Origin: Candidatus Paceibacterota bacterium
Lineage (GTDB): Bacteria; Verrucomicrobiota; Verrucomicrobiia; Limisphaerales; UBA8199
DNA: 64,000 nucleotides
Reading direction: 5' to 3'
Assembly (NCBI GenBank): GCA_035452965.1
Contig: DAOTCE010000022.1
Span: forward strand, 20,107-84,106
The notes under the pieces were generated by a model. The model was not told the DNA's origin. It was given only the letters and a program-made list of their open reading frames with translations, and made no database searches. How positions within the stretch are numbered: position 1 is the stretch's first letter; each line of letters starts with the position of its first letter. Shown one piece after another: positions 53,547 to 61,882 of the stretch. The position numbers were made by a program, and so were the translations under genes.

Positions 53547-54755
53547 ATGGACCTGGAATCACTGATCAGCCTGGCGGCAGACAATGGCGCCAGCGACCTG
53601 CACCTGGAAGCGGGGCTGCCCCCGGCAATGCGGATTCGAGGCGAATTGCGGACGACTGGAGAGCCCCTGCCGGCAAACCATCTGGCGGAAATGGCCCGGG
53701 CTGTAACTGGCGAAGCGGAATGGCCGCGGTTCCTCGAGCAGCGGTCATACGACTGCTCGCGCAATATCGCCGGCTCGCGCTGCCGCCTCAACATCTTTAT
53801 GACTTCACGCGGCGTCGGCTTTGCCATTCGGCTCCTGGCCGCTTTCACCGCCACCATCGAGAAGCTCAATCTGCATCCCGACTTCAAGAAGCTGGTCAGC
53901 GGCCACCACGGGCTGATCCTGGTCAGCGGCGCCACGGGTTCGGGCAAATCCTCAACCCTGGCGGCTTTGATTGAGCAGATCAACATGACCGAGACGCGTC
54001 ACATTCTGACGATTGAAAGCCCCATTGAGTTTACCTTCCGCCCCCGCCGCGCCTACATCCGGCAGCGGGAGGTCGGCCGTGACACGCCCAGCTTCGAACA
54101 GGCGCTGATTGACTCTCTGCGCGAGGATCCCGATGTGTTGATGGTGGGCGAGATGCGCGACCCGGAAACGATGCGGCTTACGTTGAGCGCGGCGGAAACC
54201 GGACACCTGGTCATGGCCACCGTCCATTCCTCGACCTGCGCGGAGGCCCTGCAAAGAGTCGTTTCGGCCTTCCCGGCCGAAATCCAGAGCAGCGTGGCGG
54301 CGCAACTGGCGGATTGCATGCTCGCGGTCATTTCCCAGCGCCTGCACTTTCGGCCCGAGTTGAAGATCCGCGTGCCGGAATGCGAGATTCTGGTGCCAAC
54401 GCACGCGGTGAAGAACTTCATCCGAAACCGCGATTTCTTCAAGATCTCCTCCTCCCTCGAAACAGGCGCCGAGCACGGCATGTGGACGCTGCAACGTTAT
54501 CGCTCGTGGCTGGCCAGCCGGAAGAGCTGGTACATTCCCGGGCAAAGCCCCGAACCGGGCGATGGCGAGACGGCCGCGGCGACACCGGCCCCTGAGCGTC
54601 CTCCGGCCTTTCCCATCTCGCTCAAGCCGGCCAAAACCGAAGCCAAACATGGCTCCCGCTCGCACACCCCGGGCGCCAAATCCCCGGCGCGTATCGAGAT
54701 TGAACCGGGCGACAGCGAGTTTGGCAAAATCCTGAAGCGGCCGGGGGAGCAATAG
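53547..54755 (+). CDS. pilT: PilT-type twitching-motility ATPase
   Basis: 402 aa. Motifs: N-terminal GASDLHLEAGLPPAMRIRGE, Walker A GATGSGKSST at about 130-139, Asp box TIESPIEF, Walker B DPDVLMVGEMRD and the His box TGHLVMATVHSSTCAEA. This is the retraction ATPase family of type IV pili. The C-terminal tail (about 335-402) is Pro/Ala/Lys-rich and longer than in standard PilT (about 345 aa), so it may be a PilU/PilT-like variant. No other pilus genes are near. The SLBB-type lipoprotein gene starts 2 nt downstream. Confidence 0.93.
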   Translation: MDLESLISLAADNGASDLHLEAGLPPAMRIRGELRTTGEPLPANHLAEMARAVTGEAEWPRFLEQRSYDCSRNIAGSRCRLNIFMTSRGVGFAIRLLAAFTATIEKLNLHPDFKKLVSGHHGLILVSGATGSGKSSTLAALIEQINMTETRHILTIESPIEFTFRPRRAYIRQREVGRDTPSFEQALIDSLREDPDVLMVGEMRDPETMRLTLSAAETGHLVMATVHSSTCAEALQRVVSAFPAEIQSSVAAQLADCMLAVISQRLHFRPELKIRVPECEILVPTHAVKNFIRNRDFFKISSSLETGAEHGMWTLQRYRSWLASRKSWYIPGQSPEPGDGETAAATPAPERPPAFPISLKPAKTEAKHGSRSHTPGAKSPARIEIEPGDSEFGKILKRPGEQ

Positions 54756-54757
54756 CC

Positions 54758-55183
54758 ATGGTGTTCAAGCGGCGTGACGAGCTGATTCACTCCGTGATCT
54801 GCGCGGTCTGCGCCTCCTTGCTGGCGGCGACAGCCGCCGGGGGCTGTGTCTCCAGGAGCAAGGCCAAGCTCCAGGCGCGGGAAGCGTTCCTCGCGGGCCA
54901 ACAGGAGGCCATTGCCAGAATGCAGCAAAACCAGGGGCCGACGGTCACGATCGTTGGCGAGGTGCGGAACCGCGTCGTCCCCTGGACTGAGGGCCTGACG
55001 CTGACGCAAGCCCTGCTGGCCGCCGATTACTACGGCGCGTCCGACCCGGCGCAAGTCATCATCGTGCGCAACGGCATCGGGAAGCGCTACGATCCAAGAC
55101 AGGTGCTTGAGGGATTGGAAATCGGCTTGCAGCCGGGGGATATCGTGCAGCTCCTGTCGCAATCCTCGACACCCGGGCCGTAG
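54758..55183 (+). CDS. Small SLBB-domain lipoprotein
   Basis: 141 aa. A hydrophobic signal ends in AAGGC (lipobox, Cys at about residue 30). The mature part has a short helix and then an SLBB-like fold (VTIVGEVRNRVVPWTEGLTL, LTQALLAADYYGASDPAQVI, LEIGLQPGDIVQLL). SLBB domains occur in polysaccharide-export proteins, but the PES domain of Wza is missing, so this is a single-domain form. It is coupled to pilT (2-nt gap), so it may act in the envelope together with the motor, but that is conjecture. Confidence 0.75.
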   Translation: MVFKRRDELIHSVICAVCASLLAATAAGGCVSRSKAKLQAREAFLAGQQEAIARMQQNQGPTVTIVGEVRNRVVPWTEGLTLTQALLAADYYGASDPAQVIIVRNGIGKRYDPRQVLEGLEIGLQPGDIVQLLSQSSTPGP

Positions 55184-55239
55184 GCCGGCGATCACTTTTC
55201 GCGTGCCCTTCGGCTGCGGCTGATTTATAGGTTGACGCC

Positions 55240-56337
55240 ATGACCGAGCCTGAACCGCTTCAGCAAGTTGATCGTACCTGCATACGCTATCGCCGACGCA
55301 AACTCGCTTACTTCTCCGGCTGCGACTACTTCCGCCTCGCCAGCCATCCGCGCGTGGCCGCCGCCTTGCGGCAGGGATTGAAGAAGTACGGCTTGAACGT
55401 GGCGGCCTCACGGATGACCACCGGCAACCACATCCTGTACGGCGAATTGGAGCGCGAGCTCGCCGCTTTCTTCGCCGCGGAAAGCGCGCTGGTGGTGCCC
55501 AGCGGCTACGCGACCAACCTCGTGGTCGCGCAGACGCTGGCGGGGTCCTTCTCTCACGCGCTGATTGATAGCACCGCGCACACCTCGCTTTCGGACGCGG
55601 CCCGGTTGCTGGACTGCCCGGTGCTCCAGTTCAAGTCCCGGGATGCTGAAGCGCTGGCCGGGACAGCTCGGCGCTGCGGTCCCGGAGCGAGGCTGATCGT
55701 GCTCACCGACGGGATGTTCTCCGGTGACGGCTCCGCGGCGCCGCTGGCCGAATACCTCAAGGTCCTTCCCAAAGACGCGCTGCTGCTGGTGGACGACGCC
55801 CACGGCGCCGGCGTGTTGGGCCGCACCGGCAAAGGGGCGCTCGAACATGCGGGGGTCAGCCGTCGCCGGATCATCCAAACGGTGACCTTAAGCAAAGCGT
55901 TCGGCGCTTATGGCGGTGCGATTCTCTGCACTGCGGCGTTCCGGCGCAATATCCTGGACCGGAGCCATATGTTCATCGGCTCCACGCCTCTGCCCTTGCC
56001 GCTGGCGGCCGCGGCGCTGGCAGGGGTGCGGATATTGAAAGCGGATCCGGGCCCGAGGCGGCGACTGGCTGACAACGCCGCTTATGTGAAGACGGCACTG
56101 CGCAACGCGGGCCTGCCACTGGCCGAGGCGCCTGGACCGATTATCCGGCTGCTCCCGCGACGGCGCAGCGACGCGATCCGTCTGCGGCGCGCCCTGCTCG
56201 CGGCAGGCATCTTTCCACCGTTCATCAAGTATCCCGGCGGCCCGCCCGGCGGCTGCTTCCGCTTCGTCATTTCAAGCGAGCACAGCCGCCCGCAACTGGA
56301 CGCGCTGCTCAAGGTATTGCGCTTGCGCCAGTTTTGA
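55240..56337 (+). CDS. Alpha-oxoamine synthase (BioF/KBL-like PLP enzyme)
   Basis: 365 aa. Fold-type-I PLP enzyme with the family motifs GCDYFRLASHPRV, NHILYGELERELAAFF, HTSLSDAARLL, VDDAHGAGVLG (PLP Asp) and TLSKAFGAYGG (Schiff-base Lys). It condenses an amino acid with an acyl-CoA. BioF (8-amino-7-oxononanoate synthase, biotin) is the most likely identity; 2-amino-3-ketobutyrate CoA ligase is the alternative. No other bio gene is present nearby, so I leave the symbol blank. Confidence 0.85.
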   Translation: MTEPEPLQQVDRTCIRYRRRKLAYFSGCDYFRLASHPRVAAALRQGLKKYGLNVAASRMTTGNHILYGELERELAAFFAAESALVVPSGYATNLVVAQTLAGSFSHALIDSTAHTSLSDAARLLDCPVLQFKSRDAEALAGTARRCGPGARLIVLTDGMFSGDGSAAPLAEYLKVLPKDALLLVDDAHGAGVLGRTGKGALEHAGVSRRRIIQTVTLSKAFGAYGGAILCTAAFRRNILDRSHMFIGSTPLPLPLAAAALAGVRILKADPGPRRRLADNAAYVKTALRNAGLPLAEAPGPIIRLLPRRRSDAIRLRRALLAAGIFPPFIKYPGGPPGGCFRFVISSEHSRPQLDALLKVLRLRQF

Positions 56338-56405
56338 CCTCACGACACCCGGCGCCATCCAATGCGCTTGCCCGGCTCCCGGACTTGCGTTAGTTTCCGC
56401 TCCAT

Positions 56406-57539
56406 ATGGATGACAACGCGCCGCCACCGCTGACCCCCCCGCCACCGTTAAGCCCGCCCCCGCTGATAACGCCACCGGCGTCAACACCCCCGCGCCGGCG
56501 CGGCCGCGGTTGGATGGTCTTTGCTCTCGTGGTGCTGGTCTTGCTGGTGATCAGCGTGTTCTTCAATATCGGGCATGCGCTGAGCGGCCTGGTGCCGGTC
56601 AAGGTCGCAGGCTACCAGTCTTCTGGCCCTCGGATCGAGGAGGTCCTCAAGGAGGACAACAACTCCTCCAGCAAGATTGCCCTGGTCACTTTGGATGGCA
56701 TCATCACCAGCCAGGCAATTGACCAGGGCGGCTACAGCATGGTGGATGTGACCAAGGCCCAATTGAAGCGCGCGGCGGAGGACGACAGAGTCAAGGCGGT
56801 CATCCTGAAGGTGGATTCGCCGGGCGGTGAGGTGCTGGCCTCGGACGAGATCGCCCGGGCTATCGCCGAATTTCAGAGCAAAACGCGCGGCAAGCCGGTG
56901 GTCTGCTCGATGGGCAGCCTGGCTGCGTCCGGCGGCTATTATATCTCGGCCCCGTGCCGCTGGATTGTAGCGCATGAACTGACCATCACGGGCAGCATCG
57001 GAGTCATCCTGAGCACCTGGAACTATCGCGGCCTGATGGACAAGGTTGGACTGCAGCCGCAGACATTCAAAAGCGGCAAGTATAAGGACATGCTGGGCGG
57101 ATCACGCGACCCGGACTCCATCACACAGGAGGAGCGCGAGATGGTTCAGGCCCTGGTGAACGAGACTTACAGGAAGTTCACAAATGTGGTGGCGACCGGC
57201 CGGGCCCGGGCGCATGACAAGAACCAGACCAAAGGCCGCGCCCTCAGCAAGGAATGGGCTGAGTATGCCGATGGCCGCGTCTTGTCCGGCACGGAAGCCT
57301 ACAAACTGGGATTCGTGGATGAGCTGGGCACGTTTGAGGATGCCATCAGCCGGGCCAAGGCTCTAGCGGGCATCACGCGCGCCAATCTGGTGGAGTACGA
57401 GCAACGTTACGATCTGTCCGATTTCTTCCGGCTCTTTGGGCAAACTGACAGCAAGGTCGTCAAAGTGGACCTCGGCGTGGAAGCGCCCAAGCTCCGGGCC
57501 GGCCAACTCTACTTCCTCTCGCCCACCTTCCTGCAATAG
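56406..57539 (+). CDS. sppA: Signal peptide peptidase SppA (S49), short type
   Basis: 377 aa. An unusually Pro-rich cytoplasmic N-terminus (about 28 residues) precedes a membrane helix (VFALVVLVLLVISVFF). The S49 core includes LKVDSPGGEVLASDEIARA, MGSLAASGGYYIS with the catalytic Ser, and FKSGKYKDMLGG with the catalytic Lys. It cleaves leftover signal peptides in the membrane. A short distance (2 nt) separates it from upp. Confidence 0.92.
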   Translation: MDDNAPPPLTPPPPLSPPPLITPPASTPPRRRGRGWMVFALVVLVLLVISVFFNIGHALSGLVPVKVAGYQSSGPRIEEVLKEDNNSSSKIALVTLDGIITSQAIDQGGYSMVDVTKAQLKRAAEDDRVKAVILKVDSPGGEVLASDEIARAIAEFQSKTRGKPVVCSMGSLAASGGYYISAPCRWIVAHELTITGSIGVILSTWNYRGLMDKVGLQPQTFKSGKYKDMLGGSRDPDSITQEEREMVQALVNETYRKFTNVVATGRARAHDKNQTKGRALSKEWAEYADGRVLSGTEAYKLGFVDELGTFEDAISRAKALAGITRANLVEYEQRYDLSDFFRLFGQTDSKVVKVDLGVEAPKLRAGQLYFLSPTFLQ

Positions 57540-57541
57540 GG

Positions 57542-58165
57542 GTGAAAGGGGTTACCACCATCACGCACCCGCTGGTGCGGCACAACCTGACGCGCCTGCG
57601 CGATCGGCGGACCGGCCCGCAGGAGTTCCGCCGGGTGCTCAGCGAGGTGGCCGCGCTGATGCTCTACGAAGCGACGCGTTCGTTCACCCTTGAACCCGTA
57701 AAGGTCAGGACGCCGCTGGCCGATGCCCGCGGCCATCGGCTGCGGCGCGAGGTGGTGCTGGTGCCGGTCTTGCGGGCGGGCCTGGGGATGCTGGATTCGA
57801 TCCTCCAGCTTATTCCTCATGCGCGCGTCGGGTTCATCGGGCTGAAGCGGGAGGAAACCACCTTGCGGGCGACTTCCTACCATAAGAGCCTGCCCCCGAA
57901 CCTGGCCCGGTTTGAGGTCATCCTGATTGATCCGATGCTGGCCACGGGGGGCAGTGCGGTGGCCGCGATGGACTTGCTAACCGAGTTGGGTGCCAGGCAT
58001 GTCCGGATGGTCAATCTGGTGGCGGCGCCGGAGGGCATCCGCCGGGTGCGGGCTCACTACCCCCGGCTGCCGATCTTCACCGCTGCCGTGGACCGGCGAC
58101 TGAACCGGAAGGGGTATATCCTCCCCGGCCTGGGAGATGCCGGCGACAGACTGTTCGGGGTTTGA
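57542..58165 (+). CDS. upp: Uracil phosphoribosyltransferase
   Basis: 207 aa from GTG 57542. It salvages uracil with PRPP to UMP. Motifs: THPLVRHNLTRLRD at the start, PVLRAGLGMLD, the PRPP loop DPMLATGGSA at about 131-140, and the C-terminal uracil pocket ILPGLGDAGDRLFG. It starts 2 nt after the sppA stop, which suggests coupling. Confidence 0.96.
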   Translation: MKGVTTITHPLVRHNLTRLRDRRTGPQEFRRVLSEVAALMLYEATRSFTLEPVKVRTPLADARGHRLRREVVLVPVLRAGLGMLDSILQLIPHARVGFIGLKREETTLRATSYHKSLPPNLARFEVILIDPMLATGGSAVAAMDLLTELGARHVRMVNLVAAPEGIRRVRAHYPRLPIFTAAVDRRLNRKGYILPGLGDAGDRLFGV

Positions 58166-58166
58166 T

Positions 58167-59300
58167 ATGCGGAAGCCAGAGAATCTCTTGATGGTGGCCG
58201 ACAGCGAGCATGACGCGAACATGCTTTACGCGACGGGAATGTTCGTGCCGGACCCGTTCATTTGGCTGCGCCACCGCGGCCGGAGCTGCGTGGTGATGAG
58301 CGACTTGGAGTTTGAGCGCGCCCGGAAGCAGGCGCGCCACTGTCGTGTGCTGTCGCTCAGCCGCTATCAGGAGAAGCTCCGGGCTGAGGGGGTCAACCGG
58401 CCCAACGAGGCCCAGGTCATCGCGCTGCTGTTGCGGGAGCGAGGCATCCGGCGGGTCATCGTGCCGCGGGAGTTCCCTTGCGGCCTGGCGGAGGAACTCC
58501 AGCACCGGCGCATCCGGGTAGCCGCCCGCCCTGGCAGCTTCTTTCCCGAGCGCGCGTTGAAATCCGCGGCTGAGGTGAAGAAGATCAGCGCCGCGTTGCT
58601 GATGGCGGAGATCGGCCTGGCCGAAGCCATCCAGGTGCTGCAAGCCGCAAAGCCCGGCAAGGGCCGCCGGCTACTTTACCACGACGTGCCGTTGACTTCA
58701 GAAAAGCTGCGGGCGGTGATTGACACCGCCATCCTCCAGGCGGGAGGACTTGCCAGCCACACGATTGTGGCGGGGGGCAGGCAGGGCTGCGACCCGCACG
58801 AACCGGGCTACGGTCCGCTGCGCGCCAATGAACCCATCATCCTGGACATCTTCCCGCGCTCGCAAAAGACCGGCTACTTTGGGGACATCACCCGAACGGT
58901 CGTCCGTGGGCGGGCCAGCGAGGCCATTCGGAAGTTGTATGACACGGTCCGCCGGGGGCAGAAATTGGCGTTCCGGATGATGCGCCCCGGGGTGCCGACA
59001 GCCAAAGTGCATCGGGCCGTTCAGCAGTTCTTTGAACGAGAAGGCTACCGGACCGGCAGGCGCAACAGCCGCATGGAGGGTTTCTTCCACGGCACCGGCC
59101 ACGGACTGGGGCTGGACATTCACGAGGCGCCGCGCGTGGGAGCCGGTTCGGCCGGGGTGCTGCGGACCGGCGAAGTCGTCACTGTGGAGCCCGGGCTTTA
59201 CTATCCCGACATCGGCGGAGTCCGGCTGGAAGACGTCGCACTGGTCACGAAATCTGCGCCCCGCAATCTGACGCAGTTCGAGAAAGTACTGGAGATCTGA
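58167..59300 (+). CDS. Xaa-Pro aminopeptidase/dipeptidase family (M24) protein
   Basis: 377 aa from ATG 58167, 1 nt after the upp stop; the upstream in-frame ATG at 58137 overlaps upp. It has a creatinase-like N-terminal domain and a pita-bread metallopeptidase domain: metal ligands in LDIFPRSQKTGYFGDITRT (two Asp), FFHGTGHGLGLDIHE (His), TVEPGLYYPDIGG (Glu) and GVRLEDVALVT (Glu). It removes N-terminal residues before proline or splits X-Pro dipeptides. Exact specificity is open. Confidence 0.92.
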   Translation: MRKPENLLMVADSEHDANMLYATGMFVPDPFIWLRHRGRSCVVMSDLEFERARKQARHCRVLSLSRYQEKLRAEGVNRPNEAQVIALLLRERGIRRVIVPREFPCGLAEELQHRRIRVAARPGSFFPERALKSAAEVKKISAALLMAEIGLAEAIQVLQAAKPGKGRRLLYHDVPLTSEKLRAVIDTAILQAGGLASHTIVAGGRQGCDPHEPGYGPLRANEPIILDIFPRSQKTGYFGDITRTVVRGRASEAIRKLYDTVRRGQKLAFRMMRPGVPTAKVHRAVQQFFEREGYRTGRRNSRMEGFFHGTGHGLGLDIHEAPRVGAGSAGVLRTGEVVTVEPGLYYPDIGGVRLEDVALVTKSAPRNLTQFEKVLEI

Positions 59301-59381
59301 TACGCCCCGGGGCCCATCTGAACTTTCGACGCTCAACTGAAACGACTTGAAGAACGGGCCTGCGGCGCCAACACTCCCAAG

Positions 59382-60137
59382 ATGAAACCATGCCTTTCTC
59401 TGGGCGCGGGTGTCTGTGCCGCGGCGATCCTGAGCGCTGCCACCGTAGCCGGTCAGACCAACCTGACCCCCGAGCCGCACCAGTGCATTCGACCCGTCCC
59501 GCGCGAGGGCCAGGGCCACCAGCGATTCCTGGAGCTCAACGAGCGCGTCAAGCAGAGCCAGGGCCGGGCTGAGGTCATCTTCGTGGGCGACTCCATCACC
59601 CAGGGCTGGGAAGGCAACGGCAAGGCGGTTTGGAAAAAGTACTACACCCCCCGGCATGCGTTGAACCTCGGCATCGGCAGCGACCACACGCAGCATGTCC
59701 TCTGGCGCCTGGACAACGGTAACCTCGATGGCTTGCATCCCAAGGCCGCCGTCCTGCTCATCGGCGTCAACAACATCCCTCACACCAACAACACCCCCCG
59801 CGACGTCCTCGAAGGCGTCACCGCCGTCGTCCACAAACTCCGCGAGAAGCTCCCCGAAGCCAAAATACTCCTCCTCGGCATCTTCCCTTTCCGCGAGGAC
59901 TTCTGCGAACAACGCGGCAAGGCCCTCCAGGTCAACCAGGCCCTCCGCAAGTTGGACGACGGCTGCCGGGTCCGGTTCCTGGACATCGGCCATCTCTTTA
60001 TCCAACCCGATGGCAGGATCTCCAGGGACATCATGCGCGATTTTCTGCACCTTTCGCCCACGGGTTACCGCCTTTGGGCCGAAGCCATCGAGCCCACCCT
60101 CGCCGACATGCTGGGAGAGAAACCCATTACTCCCTGA
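59382..60137 (+). CDS. Secreted GDSL/SGNH hydrolase (PAF-acetylhydrolase beta-like)
   Basis: 251 aa with a signal peptide (GVCAAAILSAATVAG). SGNH motifs: block I VIFVGDSITQGW (catalytic Ser), block II Gly in NLGIGSD, block III GVNN (Asn) and block V DFLHLSPTGY (Asp/His). This group resembles the beta/gamma subunits of platelet-activating-factor acetylhydrolase and carbohydrate acetyl-esterases, common in Verrucomicrobia. It probably removes acetyl groups from glycans outside the cytoplasm; substrate unknown. Confidence 0.9.
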   Translation: MKPCLSLGAGVCAAAILSAATVAGQTNLTPEPHQCIRPVPREGQGHQRFLELNERVKQSQGRAEVIFVGDSITQGWEGNGKAVWKKYYTPRHALNLGIGSDHTQHVLWRLDNGNLDGLHPKAAVLLIGVNNIPHTNNTPRDVLEGVTAVVHKLREKLPEAKILLLGIFPFREDFCEQRGKALQVNQALRKLDDGCRVRFLDIGHLFIQPDGRISRDIMRDFLHLSPTGYRLWAEAIEPTLADMLGEKPITP

Positions 60138-60510
60138 ACAACGCGATACCACTTACGATCAGAGTAGATTTCTTCGCGGCTAGCCGGGGACTACTGATGG
60201 CGATCCGACGTGTCAAGCACCGCTTGTAACCTCAGGACCACCGTTGGCTTGCGGCTGGCTGGAGGATGGCTTGTTAGTGCGGTTGGGCCCCGGTGTGTAT
60301 CCCATGGGGAGCGCTCCCCATGGGATACACACCGTAGCATCACCGTGCTGCCACCGTATCACCAAGCGATGGGTGGCGGGGTCAGTCCCACGCACAAAGC
60401 TCCACCCCAGCCGTGGCCGTTCGTCATGTTACCCACTGCGTTCGAGACCAGGCCTGGCAGGCTTTTCATTTCGCCCTTTCCAGTTTTCGGATTTGGATTA
60501 GTGTCCCTGC
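60138..60510. other. Intergenic region with palindromic element copy 2
   Basis: 373 nt between the GDSL hydrolase and proA. It carries the 141-bp element at 60245-60385. The remaining sequence shows nothing else I can support; the proA promoter probably lies near 60440-60500. Confidence 0.6.
60245..60385. repeat. Dispersed palindromic element, copy 2
   Basis: The perfect palindrome is 44 bp here (60291-60334); outward pairing stops because the left flank has CC where copy 1 has AC. Core identity to copy 1 is 44 of 44, while the flanks agree in 72 of 98 positions by ungapped hand alignment. The 11-bp step (CACCGTAGCAT, CACCGTGCTGC, CACCGTATCAC) is again present on the right. Confidence 0.93.
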
Positions 60511-61797
60511 ATGACGCTAAACGAGCAGATGACCCAACTGGCACAGCGGGCGAAGGCCGCCTCGCGCGAGTTGTCGCGGCTGGCCGCCGCTGACAAGAAC
60601 GGCTGCCTGCTCGCTATGGCCGACGCGCTCGAGCATGCCGGCGCCGCCATCAAGGAGTCCAATGCGCTCGACATGGAGGTCGGCGCTAATATGGGCCTTT
60701 CCTCCGCCATGCTGGACCGCCTCAAGCTCGACGACAAACGCATCGCCGCCATGGCCCGGGGCCTGCGCGAGGTCGCCGCTCTGCCCGACCCGGTGGGCCG
60801 CGTGCTCGATGACCGCGTCCGCCCGAACGGCCTGAAGCTCCAGAAGATCAGCACGCCGATCGGCGTGGTCGTTATCATCTACGAGTCGCGCCCCAACGTC
60901 ACCGCCGACGCCGCGAGCCTGTGCTTCAAGTCCGGCAACGCCACCATCCTGCGCGGCGGCAAGGAGGCCCTTAATTCCAACCTGAAGATCGCGGCGATCA
61001 TGATCGAGGCGGGCAGGCGCACGCTGCCGGCTTTTCCCGAACACGCCGTCCAGGTCGTGCCCACGACCGATCGCGACGCCATCAAAGCGTTGCTATCGCT
61101 GACACAGTATGTGGATTTGTGCATGCCGCGCGGCGGCGAAAGCCTTATTCGCGCCGTGGCCGAGTGCTCGAAGGTGCCTGTCATCAAGCACTACAAAGGT
61201 GTCTGCCACGTCTACGTCGACGCTGCGGCCGATTTGGAGATGGCCAGAGAGATCGCCCTCAACGCCAAGGTGCAACGCCCCGCGGTGTGCAATGCCATGG
61301 AAACCTTGCTGGTGGACCGCAAGATCGCGCAAGCCTTCCTGCCGGCCATGGCACAGCGGCTGGGCGAGAACAAGGTCCAGTTGCGGGTGGACGCCGACGC
61401 GGAAGCCATCCTGAGGTCCGAAGGCCGGGCACCGGCCTCCCAAATCCGGCGCGCGACGGAGCAGGATTGGTTCACCGAGTATAACGACTGTATTCTCAAC
61501 GTGCGAGTGGTGGACGGGGTGAGGCAGGCGATTGACCACATCAACCACTATGGCTCGGCCCACTCGGACAGCATCGTCACGCGGGATGAGGCCCGCGCGC
61601 GACAATTCCTCCGCGAGGTGGATTCCGCCACCGTCTATTGGAACGCCTCGACCCGCTTCACCGACGGCGGTGAGTTCGGCATGGGCGCCGAAATCGGCAT
61701 CAGCACCGACAAGATCGGCGCGCGGGGCCCCATGGGACTGGCGGAGCTAACCAGCTACAAGTGGGTCGGGATTGGCACCGGACAAGTGCGCGCCTGA
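60511..61797 (+). CDS. proA: Gamma-glutamyl phosphate reductase
   Basis: 428 aa. ProA reduces gamma-glutamyl phosphate to glutamate semialdehyde with NADPH in proline synthesis. Family features: GVVVIIYESRPNVTADAASL, CFKSGNATILRGGKEA, VDLCMPRGGESLIRAV, HYKGVCHVYVD, QRPAVCNAMETLLVD with the catalytic Cys near 258, and ASTRFTDGGEFGMGAEIGIS. Length is typical. proB is not in the window. Confidence 0.96.
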   Translation: MTLNEQMTQLAQRAKAASRELSRLAAADKNGCLLAMADALEHAGAAIKESNALDMEVGANMGLSSAMLDRLKLDDKRIAAMARGLREVAALPDPVGRVLDDRVRPNGLKLQKISTPIGVVVIIYESRPNVTADAASLCFKSGNATILRGGKEALNSNLKIAAIMIEAGRRTLPAFPEHAVQVVPTTDRDAIKALLSLTQYVDLCMPRGGESLIRAVAECSKVPVIKHYKGVCHVYVDAAADLEMAREIALNAKVQRPAVCNAMETLLVDRKIAQAFLPAMAQRLGENKVQLRVDADAEAILRSEGRAPASQIRRATEQDWFTEYNDCILNVRVVDGVRQAIDHINHYGSAHSDSIVTRDEARARQFLREVDSATVYWNASTRFTDGGEFGMGAEIGISTDKIGARGPMGLAELTSYKWVGIGTGQVRA

Positions 61798-61882
61798 GAT
61801 TGGCTCGCCCGGGAAACGGATATGAGACCGACGCATCTGATCGGCACCGAAGCGGGGTGCTAATGACAGGCCCCCAGCACCC

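Noticed and set aside
53547..54755. Start of a type IV pilus operon
   Set aside because: Only the ATPase is present; neighbours are an SLBB lipoprotein, a PLP synthase and SppA, not pilus genes.
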